A stretch of 64,000 nucleotides of DNA from an uncultured Bacteroidales bacterium. Its GTDB lineage: Bacteria > Bacteroidota > Bacteroidia > Bacteroidales > F082. Where the stretch lies: NCBI GenBank assembly GCA_900318265.1, contig ONKA01000001.1, positions 62,001 through 126,000 on the forward strand. Direction: 5' to 3'. Below, in pieces: positions 1 to 6,899 of this stretch. Numbering within the stretch: position 1 is the first letter of the stretch; every line of letters begins with the position of its first letter. Below the pieces are notes generated by a model. It was not told the origin of the DNA. It saw nothing but the letters and a program-made list of their open reading frames with translations, and searched no databases. The translations under genes and the position numbers were made by a program.

Positions 1-60
1 GCCGCCGAAGCCCAGCACGCCGATTTTCACGAAGACCCAAAGCAGCTGCAAGTAGATCAT
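1..60 (-). CDS. Chromate transporter ChrA, second half-gene (partial, runs off left edge)
   Basis: Only the first 20 codons are present; the gene continues beyond the left edge. The visible N-terminus reads MIYLQLLWVFVKIGVLGFGG, which has the FxKIGxxxFGG signature that opens each ChrA half-domain. Its ATG (60-58) overlaps the TGA (59-57) of the preceding ChrA half-gene as ATGA, so the two are translationally coupled. Two short ChrA proteins encoded side by side, working as a heteromeric chromate or anion exporter, is a known arrangement for short-chain ChrA. The substrate is inferred from the family name only. Confidence 0.8.
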   Translation of the reverse strand, partial: MIYLQLLWVFVKIGVLGFGG

Positions 61-722
61 GGCTTAGCCTCCTCTTCTTTTTGACTTTTGGACTTCGAGA
101 CTTCGGGCCCTTCGACCCTTCGAGGGGCCTCAGGGACCGCGGGCTCAGGGACCCTCTCGCTGTTTTGTGTCCCGTGTTTTGCAGTCTTACGTCTGATGAT
201 CAGCGCATAGATAAGGCTTCCCGCGATGGCGGCAAGGATGACGTAGGCGGGCGAGATCTTGAGCCACCAGATGAGGAACACCGTGGCGATGGGGATGATG
301 GCGGTCTTCCAGGTCACCTTGGCCGACTTGATCATCCGCAGCGAAGGGGCGAGGATGAGGGCCACCACGCAGGGACGGATGCCCTTGAAGATGCGTTCCA
401 CCACGGGTTGGTCGCGGTACTCGCGAAACACCGTGGCCAAGAGCAGGATGATGGTGATGGATGGGATGATGGCACCCAGCATGGCGGCAAAGGCACCTTT
501 CGTGCCTGCCACACGATGTCCGACGTACAAGGCCGTATTGACAGCGAACACGCCCGGAAGCGACTGAACCACAGCAATCATGTCCCAAAACTCGTCGTTG
601 GGAATCCACTTCTTTTGGTCGACGACGGCCTTCTCCACCATCGAGAGCATGGCGTAGCCGCCCCCCAGGGTAAAGGCCCCGATCTTGAAGAAAGAGAAGA
701 ACAGTTCAAACGCTTTTTTCAT
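57..722 (-). CDS. Chromate transporter ChrA, first half-gene
   Basis: This is a 221-residue hydrophobic protein of the short-chain ChrA family of inner-membrane anion transporters. The N-terminus carries the family signature (FFKIGAFTLGGGYAMLSMVE, about residues 10-29), a PGVFAVNTA segment follows near residue 56, and several membrane helices continue to about residue 175. The last 45 residues form a hydrophilic Pro/Glu/Lys-rich tail that is not part of the usual short ChrA fold. The gene overlaps the next ChrA half-gene by ATGA. A minus-strand TAATTTTG lies at 734-727, only five bases before the ATG, so if it is the promoter the message would be almost leaderless. Real substrate is unknown. 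Confidence 0.85.
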   Translation of the reverse strand: MKKAFELFFSFFKIGAFTLGGGYAMLSMVEKAVVDQKKWIPNDEFWDMIAVVQSLPGVFAVNTALYVGHRVAGTKGAFAAMLGAIIPSITIILLLATVFREYRDQPVVERIFKGIRPCVVALILAPSLRMIKSAKVTWKTAIIPIATVFLIWWLKISPAYVILAAIAGSLIYALIIRRKTAKHGTQNSERVPEPAVPEAPRRVEGPEVSKSKSQKEEEAKP

Positions 723-740
723 GCCGCAAAATTACGGAAT

Positions 741-772
741 TTTGTTCACCATATAAAAAATACATATATTTG
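741..772 (+). promoter_or_regulatory. Bacteroidetes-type promoter for the YbjQ-family gene
   Basis: TTTG (741-744), a 20-bp spacer and TATATTTG (765-772) match the -33/-7 consensus of the Bacteroidetes primary sigma factor. The expected transcription start is near 778-780, which favours the start codon at 805 over the in-frame ATG at 781. Confidence 0.7.
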
Positions 773-804
773 CAGGCAAAATGGATAAACAAAATCAATG
801 TATT

Positions 805-1128
805 ATGATACTTACAACTACACCAAACATTGAAGGCTGTACCATCTTGGAGTATAAAGGCGTTGTCTTTGGTGAAGTGATTGCTGGAGTGAATTTTATC
901 AAAGACTTTGGCGCCAGTATTAGAAACTTTATTGGCGGGCGTTCGAGTTCATACGAATCAGAGCTTATCAATGCTCGTTCACAAGCATTGAATGAATTGC
1001 AGGAACGCGCAATGCAAATGGGCGCAGATGCTGTTATTGGTATTGATATTGATTATGAGGTCCTTGGTGAGAATAGTGGAATGTTGATGGTTTCTGCATC
1101 GGGTACGGCGGTCAAGCTCAGACGTTGA
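805..1128 (+). CDS. YbjQ/UPF0145 family protein
   Basis: This 107-residue cytosolic protein matches the YbjQ (UPF0145, 'heavy-metal-binding domain') family. It starts [11 protein letters not shown], has [20 protein letters not shown] in the first third, then the ARxxALxELxxxAxxMGADAV helix-strand near residues 64-84, and ends in a V(S)ASGTAVKL strand, all typical for this pentameric fold. Family length is about 105 residues, so the start at 805 gives the expected size; the in-frame ATG at 781 would add eight non-conserved residues and sits on the predicted transcription start. Molecular function of the family is not established. Confidence 0.85.
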   Translation: MILTTTPNIEGCTILEYKGVVFGEVIAGVNFIKDFGASIRNFIGGRSSSYESELINARSQALNELQERAMQMGADAVIGIDIDYEVLGENSGMLMVSASGTAVKLRR

Positions 1129-1178
1129 AATTGTTGGTAGAAATCTATTTTGAATAGTTTTTTATAAAATCATTTGAT

Positions 1179-2597
1179 ATGACATTACTTGATGCTTCTG
1201 TAATGACTTTCGACCAGCCCATAGCTTGGAACTGGCTGGTGCAATTCTGCATTTTGGCAACGGCCTTATTGTTTGGTAATGTACTGAGGACCAAGATTCC
1301 CTTCTTGCGCAAGAGCCTGATTCCTTCGGCTTTGATCGGCGGTTTGTTGCTCTTGATCTTTAAGGCGATTCCTGGGTGCAAGGAACTTATCAACAAGCCT
1401 GTGATGGAGGTTGTGACCTATCATGCCTTGGGCTTGGGTTTTGTGGCATTGGCATTGAAAAACAACAAGATAGAATCGAAGTCCACGCCGATGAAGGTGA
1501 TCGAGACGGGTGCTTTGACGGCCTCCACATACGTCATACAAGGCATCGTGGGTCTCATCGTATCCATCCTGTTTTTCTATCTTGGCGGAAAGCTGTTTTA
1601 TGCTGCGGGTTTGTTGCTGCCCATGGGCTACGGCCAAGGACCGGGCCAGGCCTTGAATTTCGGAAAGATTTTCACGACTTGGGCCGATAAACAAGGCATT
1701 CCTTTCTCAGGGGCTGACTTTGGTTTGTCCATTGCGGCCACGGGCTTCATCGTGGGTAGCGTGGTGGGCGTCATCTATATGAACATCCTGCGTCGCAAGG
1801 GCTTACTTTCGAGAAAGAAGCTTGCCGATGCCCAGGTGAACAAGTTGGAGGACTATGAAGGCAAGGGCGAGATTCCCGATGCCGAGTCCATCGACAAGCT
1901 CTCGGTGCAGATTTGCATGGTACTGTTCGTCTATTTCCTCGTTTTCCTGTTCACCAACTGGATCCAAGGGATGGATTTGGGCAATTTTGGCACTAACACC
2001 TTGAAACCTATGCTTTGGGGCTTCAACTTCCTGATCGGTACGCTGTTCGGCATTTTCTTCAAGTGGCTCTTGACGCGTTTCAAGAAGGCCAAGCTGATGA
2101 GCCGCGAGTATATCAACAACTACATGCTCAATCGCATCAGCGGTTTCTGTTTCGATGTCATGATTGTGGCAGGTACTGCTGCTATCAGCTTGGAGAATTT
2201 TGGGTCGTTCATCTTGCCCTTCATCATCATCTGCACTTTGGGAGCGGCAGTGACTTTCATTTATGTGCTGATCATCTCAAAACACCTTTACCCGAATTAC
2301 AAGTACGAGGGCTTCTTCTCGATGTTCGGTATGCTGACGGGTACGGCCAGCAACGGTATGATTCTGTTGCGCGAGATCGACCCGAAGTTTGAGACCCCTG
2401 CCGCCAACAACCTGGTGCTGCAGACCCTCTCGGCCATCGTCTTGGGCTTCCCCGTGCTGCTCTTGGTGGGCTATGCCCCGCAGAGTCCCAAGGCTACCTT
2501 TATCACTTTGGGCATTTTGGTCGTCTTCTGGGCCGCGCTCACAGTCTTTATGCTGAGGACAAAGATTTTCAAGCGGAAGAAAAAGACGGAAGAATGA
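1179..2597 (+). CDS. Sodium/glutamate symporter, GltS-like
   Basis: This 472-residue polytopic membrane protein resembles the GltS sodium:glutamate symporter family, which imports glutamate with Na+ across the inner membrane. About ten to twelve hydrophobic segments are visible. The GQGPGQALNFGKIF region (about residues 152-165) and the TGTASNGMILLREIDP region (about 388-403) correspond to the two inverted glycine-rich re-entrant regions of the fold. It is longer than typical GltS (about 400 residues) because of a charged cytoplasmic loop near residues 210-240. The gene begins 50 bp after the YbjQ-family gene with no clear promoter between, so the two may be co-transcribed. Substrate is inferred from family only. 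Confidence 0.75.
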   Translation: MTLLDASVMTFDQPIAWNWLVQFCILATALLFGNVLRTKIPFLRKSLIPSALIGGLLLLIFKAIPGCKELINKPVMEVVTYHALGLGFVALALKNNKIESKSTPMKVIETGALTASTYVIQGIVGLIVSILFFYLGGKLFYAAGLLLPMGYGQGPGQALNFGKIFTTWADKQGIPFSGADFGLSIAATGFIVGSVVGVIYMNILRRKGLLSRKKLADAQVNKLEDYEGKGEIPDAESIDKLSVQICMVLFVYFLVFLFTNWIQGMDLGNFGTNTLKPMLWGFNFLIGTLFGIFFKWLLTRFKKAKLMSREYINNYMLNRISGFCFDVMIVAGTAAISLENFGSFILPFIIICTLGAAVTFIYVLIISKHLYPNYKYEGFFSMFGMLTGTASNGMILLREIDPKFETPAANNLVLQTLSAIVLGFPVLLLVGYAPQSPKATFITLGILVVFWAALTVFMLRTKIFKRKKKTEE

Positions 2598-2648
2598 CGG
2601 CTTTTCTAAACAGGAAAATGAATGTGTTTTAGTATCAGTTATATACTT

Positions 2649-3386
2649 ATGACTATGAAAAAAGTAATTCTTTGTTTGGCTATCGTGTCTTTGTGTTTTA
2701 CACAAACAGGTTGTCTTACAATTCTTGAAAATGTATTTCCCAACAATAAAACCATTCAATATTGGTCTGATGCTAAATTGGATCGGCTTGAGAATACTTT
2801 GCCTATCAGGAACAAAGAATGTGTGATTGATGGTGTCAGTATGTGTTACAGTTGTGATACCATAAGTACTGATGGGAAAATTAGAATAGACGGGTTTTAT
2901 TATTGTCCTAAAATAGCAGTTGATATTGATGGCAATCGTTTCTATGATCATGGTTCTGATGATCCATTTGGTGAGGCAACATATCGGATTGCCTTTTATC
3001 CTGACAAGACATACTGTGGCTCATTATGGATGTACGACGGTTTGGTTGGTGCAGCTGAATGGGGTATGTATGAAATCCGTAATGATACCATTGTGACGGA
3101 ATGTTTTGTGATAGGCAATGCAAACACTCCATCATACGGCATCCGTGATACTTTAGTTGTTAAATCTCTTGATACACTGGTTCTGTTAAGTAGAAGTCCA
3201 ATTTGTCCGGAATACGACTTTTTTCATGCTCAGCATTACAAAATAGAGTCGGGTGATAAGTTTTATTTTGTTCCCTCTGACCGACTGCCTGACTCAAAAA
3301 AGGCTTGGGTAAAAAGGAAAAAATGGTTCTGGTGCGATGAAGATGAATGGAAACAGTATAAAAAAGCACTGAAGAAGATGTACTAA
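2649..3386 (+). CDS. Hypothetical lipoprotein
   Basis: This 245-residue protein has an N-terminal signal segment (MTMKKVILCLAIVSLCFTQ) followed by TGC, a weak lipobox that suggests lipid attachment at the cysteine near residue 22. The rest is a soluble, mixed alpha/beta protein with many aromatic residues and a lysine-rich C-terminus (KKAWVKRKKWFWCDEDEWKQ). I do not recognise a domain. Two ATGs (2649, 2655) are equally possible starts; both keep the signal sequence. The gene is more AT-rich than its neighbours. It is followed by a strong bidirectional terminator. Confidence 0.6.
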   Translation: MTMKKVILCLAIVSLCFTQTGCLTILENVFPNNKTIQYWSDAKLDRLENTLPIRNKECVIDGVSMCYSCDTISTDGKIRIDGFYYCPKIAVDIDGNRFYDHGSDDPFGEATYRIAFYPDKTYCGSLWMYDGLVGAAEWGMYEIRNDTIVTECFVIGNANTPSYGIRDTLVVKSLDTLVLLSRSPICPEYDFFHAQHYKIESGDKFYFVPSDRLPDSKKAWVKRKKWFWCDEDEWKQYKKALKKMY

Positions 3387-3425
3387 TCCATCAAACGAAT
3401 GCTAAATTCAAAATACTGCAAAAAA

Positions 3426-3458
3426 AAGCTCCGAGCAAACGCTCGGAGCTTCTTTTTT
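3426..3458. terminator. Bidirectional intrinsic terminator
   Basis: An 11-bp perfect stem (3426-3436 with 3441-3451) closes a 4-base AAAC loop. A T-run follows on the plus strand (3453-3458) and an A-run precedes it (3421-3427), so it can end both the plus-strand lipoprotein transcript and the minus-strand trmD-rplS transcript. Confidence 0.9.
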
Positions 3459-3475
3459 CGTTGTGGCTGAAGGAA

Positions 3476-3829
3476 TTAGTCCTTGAGCTCCTTGATACGG
3501 GCTTTCTTGCCGCGGAGGCCGCGCAGATAGTAGATGCGTGACTTGCGGACAGCGCCCTTCTTGTTCACCTCAATGTTCTCAATCATAGGAGAGGCAATGG
3601 GGAAACATCTCTCAACACCGATGTTGTTCGAAATCTTGCGGATGGTGAAAGTACCCACCTTGCCTTGGCCGCTGCGCTTCAGGACGATGCCCTGGAACTT
3701 CTGCAGACGCTCTTTTTGTCCTTCAACAATCTTGTAGGTCACCGTGATGGTGTCGCCTGTCTTGAACTTCGGAAAATCTTTTACAACGATTTGATCTTCA
3801 ACGAATTGAATTAATGCTTGTTTGCTCAT
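3476..3829 (-). CDS. rplS: 50S ribosomal protein L19
   Basis: This 117-residue protein is L19, located at the 30S-50S interface. Diagnostic stretches are FKTGDTITVTYKIVEGQKER near the N-terminus, QGIVLKRSGQGKVGTFTIRK in the middle, and SRIYYLRGLRGKKARIKE at the C-terminus. The start at 3829 (MSKQALIQFVEDQ) fits family length; upstream in-frame codons lie in non-coding sequence. It follows trmD by 77 bp on the same strand, the conserved trmD-rplS order. A minus-strand TATTTTTG (3877-3870) in that gap suggests an extra promoter for rplS alone. Confidence 0.97.
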   Translation of the reverse strand: MSKQALIQFVEDQIVVKDFPKFKTGDTITVTYKIVEGQKERLQKFQGIVLKRSGQGKVGTFTIRKISNNIGVERCFPIASPMIENIEVNKKGAVRKSRIYYLRGLRGKKARIKELKD

Positions 3830-3869
3830 TTTATATGATTTTTGTATATTTTTCTCCAAAAAGTGGGTG

Positions 3870-3877
3870 CAAAAATA
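3870..3877 (-). promoter_or_regulatory. Candidate -7 element for rplS
   Basis: Reading the minus strand, TATTTTTG matches TAnnTTTG about 40 bases upstream of the rplS start. No good -33 TTTG is present at the right distance, so confidence is limited. Confidence 0.45.
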
Positions 3878-3906
3878 CAAATAATTTCAATACGTGACGA
3901 AGATTT

Positions 3907-4596
3907 TCAGCTTTTTTTGAAATTTTCATACATTTCAGGCCGGCGCACCTTGGTGCGCTCGATGGCTTGCTCCAACCGCCAATCGTTGATTAGCTTGTCG
4001 TTACCCGACAAAAGTACCTCGGGAACTTCCCATCCTTTGTAGTTTCTGGGACGCGTGTATACCGGAGGCGACACCAAGCCGTCCTGGAACGAGTCGGAGA
4101 GGGCAGAGGTCTCATCACCCAAAGCACCTGGGATGAGGCGCACCAGGCTGTCGACCAACACGGCTGCACCGAGCTCACCGCCCGAAAGGACGTAGTTGCC
4201 GATGCTTATCTCTTTGGTAATCAGGTGCTCTCGGATGCGTTCGTCGATGCCTTTGTAGTGACCGCAAAGGATGATGATGTTTTCTTTCATCGAGAGTTGG
4301 TTGCACAAAGGTTGGTCCAAAAGCTCGCCGTCGGGGCTCATGTAGATGACCTCGTCGTAGTCGCGCTGGCTTTTCAGTTGGCTGATGCAATTGTCGACAG
4401 GCTCGATCATCATCACCATGCCCGCTCCGGCGGCAAAGGAGTAGTCGTCCACCTTGTGGTGCTTGTCGGTGGTATAGTCGCGGAGGTTGTGCAAGCCAAT
4501 CTCCACAATGCCTTTGTTTACAGCGCGTTTGATGATGGACTCGGTGAAAGGCCCTTCAAACATTTCGGGGAAAACGGCGATGATGTCGATGCGCAT
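3907..4596 (-). CDS. trmD: tRNA (guanine-N1-)-methyltransferase
   Basis: This 229-residue enzyme methylates G37 of tRNAs that read CNN codons, using S-adenosylmethionine in the trefoil-knot fold of SPOUT enzymes. Visible signatures are [20 protein letters not shown] at the N-terminus, [23 protein letters not shown] in the knot, [14 protein letters not shown] for cofactor binding, and the C-terminal [20 protein letters not shown]. Length matches the family (about 225-250). It leads a minus-strand unit with rplS. A minus-strand TACTTTTG at 4626-4619 is a likely -7 element. Confidence 0.97.
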   Translation of the reverse strand: MRIDIIAVFPEMFEGPFTESIIKRAVNKGIVEIGLHNLRDYTTDKHHKVDDYSFAAGAGMVMMIEPVDNCISQLKSQRDYDEVIYMSPDGELLDQPLCNQLSMKENIIILCGHYKGIDERIREHLITKEISIGNYVLSGGELGAAVLVDSLVRLIPGALGDETSALSDSFQDGLVSPPVYTRPRNYKGWEVPEVLLSGNDKLINDWRLEQAIERTKVRRPEMYENFKKS

Positions 4597-4668
4597 ATTC
4601 TGTTTCTTGAATTTTCGGCAAAAGTAGGCATTTTGTATGAAACTGTGTTTGGTGTTGGGAAAAATCGT

Positions 4669-4676
4669 TATTTTTG
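4669..4676 (+). promoter_or_regulatory. Candidate -7 element for the T9SS subtilase
   Basis: TATTTTTG matches TAnnTTTG 50 bases upstream of the subtilase ATG. A TTTG at 4648-4651 gives a 17-bp spacer, shorter than the usual 19-21, so the -33 assignment is uncertain. Confidence 0.5.
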
Positions 4677-4726
4677 CCCGACTTTTGTCACCTATTTATT
4701 AAGTTCATGATCTAAATCCAATAACA

Positions 4727-6379
4727 ATGAGAAAGCTTTCTTTTTTACTTATGTTTCTTGTGGCCACGATGTTTGCCCAGGCGCAAATCGCGACCAACAT
4801 CTACTGGGTACAGTTTAAAGACAAGGACAATTCTCCTTATTCCATCGACAACCCTGAGGCCTACTTGAGCGATCGTGCTTTGCAACGTCGTGCCAACCTT
4901 GGCATTGCCATCGACGAATACGACATCCCCGTCAACCCACAGTATCTTCAGGCGGTGGCCGGCTGTGGTGCCGAGCTGATCAACCCATCGAAATGGCTGA
5001 ATGGCGTCACGGTTCACGTCACCGACCCAGCCGTGATCGATGCCATCAACGCTCTCGATTGTGTGAGCGCGGTGCGCAACTGCCCCAACGACCTCAAGGC
5101 TCAGGAACAAAAGGAGCGTTGGCTGGCCAACGAGATGAAGCCTGCGGCAGCCCATCGTGGTGGCTCAAAGGGCTTTTATGGTGGTGCTGAAGACCAAGTC
5201 AAGCAGCTGAATGTCCATGTGTTGCATGAGTTGGGATTTGATGGAACAGGTGTCGTGATTGCGGTCCTCGATGGTGGTTTCGAAGGTGCTGAAGAGACAT
5301 CATGCTTCGATAATATGCGTGAGGAAGGTCGTCTTCTTGGTACCCGCGATTTCGTTTATGGTTCCAACTCGGTGTATACGCAGAGCACTCACGGCACATC
5401 CTGCTTGAGCACGATGGGCGCCTATGACCCCAACAATATGGTAGGCACGGCTTATAAGGCTTCCTATTATTTGATCCATACTGAGGATGGCGACAGTGAG
5501 AATATCGTTGAGGAATACAACTGGGTGTCGGGCGCTGAATATGCCGACAGCCTAGGTGTTGACGTTTGCTCCACTTCTTTGGGCTATATTGATTTTGACA
5601 TGCCGCAATGGGACCATCCTTTCGAGCATTATGACGGCCAAACCGCTCCGATGTCGATAGGTTGTGAGATTGCCGCCAGCCGTGGCATGATTTGCATGAA
5701 TGCCGCGGGCAACGAAGGCGATGGCACCTGCACCTTAGGTATCCCCGCCGATGCCGAGCACATCGTGACTGTTGGCGCTGTCGATTCCAACGGCAACCGT
5801 GCCAGCTTCAGTTCAGTGGGTCCCACCTACGATGGTCGCATCAAACCCGATGTGATGGCTATGGGCGAAGGCACATACGTGGCTTCGGGTTATGGAAACT
5901 GGTGGCCTTACTATAATGGTAACGGTACGTCCTTTGCCACTCCGGTTCTCGCTGGTGCCGTGGCATGTTTGCGTCAGGCACGCCCCTACGCCTCGGTGCA
6001 GGAGATCTGCGACGCCATCCGTGCTTGTGGCAACCGTGCTGACCATCCCGACAGCAAATACGGCTTTGGCATCCCCGATTTTTCGCAGGCCATGGAAATC
6101 TTGAGCGTGGAAGAGCCAATAGGGAACACCCCTGAACATATCATCACTGTGTATCCCAATCCTTCCAACGGTGAGGTGCATGTGGTGATGAATGCGCTCC
6201 ACAAGGCAGAATTGACGGTCTGCGACATCATGGGCCGCGCTTTGTTTGCCTATAGCTTCAACGGTCTGAACCACACTTCGTTTGAGCGTTACCTCAATAC
6301 GCTGAGCGAAGGCGTGTATTTCATCAACGCCGTGTCGGAGTCGGGCAGCGAAACGCTGAAGCTCGTGATAACCAAGTAA
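4727..6379 (+). CDS. Secreted subtilisin-like serine protease with T9SS sorting domain
   Basis: This 550-residue S8-family peptidase begins with a signal peptide (MRKLSFLLMFLVATMFAQAQ). A propeptide-like region follows to about residue 150. The catalytic triad is intact: Asp182 (VLDGG), His222 (HGTS) and Ser402 (NGTSFATP), with an oxyanion-hole Asn in NAAGNEGDG. From about residue 470 a type A T9SS C-terminal sorting domain follows (VYPNPSNGEVHV ... GVYFINAVSESG ... KLVITK). The protein should cross the outer membrane through the type IX secretion system and be anchored or released there. It stands alone, with its own promoter and a strong terminator. Substrate is unknown; a proteolytic surface enzyme is the likely role. 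Confidence 0.93.
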   Translation: MRKLSFLLMFLVATMFAQAQIATNIYWVQFKDKDNSPYSIDNPEAYLSDRALQRRANLGIAIDEYDIPVNPQYLQAVAGCGAELINPSKWLNGVTVHVTDPAVIDAINALDCVSAVRNCPNDLKAQEQKERWLANEMKPAAAHRGGSKGFYGGAEDQVKQLNVHVLHELGFDGTGVVIAVLDGGFEGAEETSCFDNMREEGRLLGTRDFVYGSNSVYTQSTHGTSCLSTMGAYDPNNMVGTAYKASYYLIHTEDGDSENIVEEYNWVSGAEYADSLGVDVCSTSLGYIDFDMPQWDHPFEHYDGQTAPMSIGCEIAASRGMICMNAAGNEGDGTCTLGIPADAEHIVTVGAVDSNGNRASFSSVGPTYDGRIKPDVMAMGEGTYVASGYGNWWPYYNGNGTSFATPVLAGAVACLRQARPYASVQEICDAIRACGNRADHPDSKYGFGIPDFSQAMEILSVEEPIGNTPEHIITVYPNPSNGEVHVVMNALHKAELTVCDIMGRALFAYSFNGLNHTSFERYLNTLSEGVYFINAVSESGSETLKLVITK

Positions 6380-6395
6380 GGCGAAAAGGCCTATA

Positions 6396-6433
6396 AAACG
6401 AAGAAAGCCGACATTTGTCGGCTTTCTTCGTTT
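6396..6433. terminator. Bidirectional intrinsic terminator
   Basis: A 17-bp stem (6396-6412 with 6417-6433) closes a 4-base loop between the plus-strand subtilase gene and the minus-strand genes to its right. A/T-rich stem ends allow function in both directions. Confidence 0.85.
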
Positions 6434-6450
6434 CTGTGGGAGGATATGGA

Positions 6451-6849
6451 TTACTCTCCATCCGTATCTCCTTCTCCTTCAGGTTCACATCCCCATTTCT
6501 GTTGCATTTTTTGCGCCTCGATCTCCAAACGGTTCATTCTTTCTTGGATCTCCTTGCCCTCTTCTGGAGTCGCATCTTCGGAATACTCGTTTTCAGTCAA
6601 TGCCATCAGTTTAAATAACATTGCTAACTCGGCATTGTCCAATTCTTCACATGTAGTTGCTTTCTTGATCGCTTCTTCGTATTCATCAAGAATCTTTTTA
6701 ATATCATCGTACTGTTTGGTGTGCGGGTCGGCAATTTCGATGGCGATATTGCTGCCATTGCTGTTGAACTGCGTGGCGTTTGCGTTGCTGGCAAATGAAG
6801 CCAATGACATTGATAACACTACGATTACAGTTAACATGAGCTTTTTCAT
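6451..6849 (-). CDS. Small secreted hypothetical protein
   Basis: This 132-residue protein has a signal peptide (MKKLMLTVIVVLSMSLASFA then SNANA) and a mature part that is helical and acidic (KKILDEYEEAIKKATTCEEL; NRLEIEAQKMQQKWGCEPEG). The start at 6849 is chosen because an AAGGGAAG purine run lies just upstream and the signal peptide begins there. It lies 50 bp downstream of the giant T9SS gene on the same strand and may be its co-transcribed partner. Two cysteines remain after cleavage. No family recognised. Confidence 0.65.
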   Translation of the reverse strand: MKKLMLTVIVVLSMSLASFASNANATQFNSNGSNIAIEIADPHTKQYDDIKKILDEYEEAIKKATTCEELDNAELAMLFKLMALTENEYSEDATPEEGKEIQERMNRLEIEAQKMQQKWGCEPEGEGDTDGE

Positions 6850-6899
6850 TTTTTCTTCCCTTGTTCGTGTCGGGCGCAACTTTTAGTTATGATGATTTG

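Noticed and set aside
781-804. ATG at 781 as start of the YbjQ-family gene
   Set aside because: It lies on the predicted transcription start and adds residues not found in the family; 805 gives the standard N-terminus.
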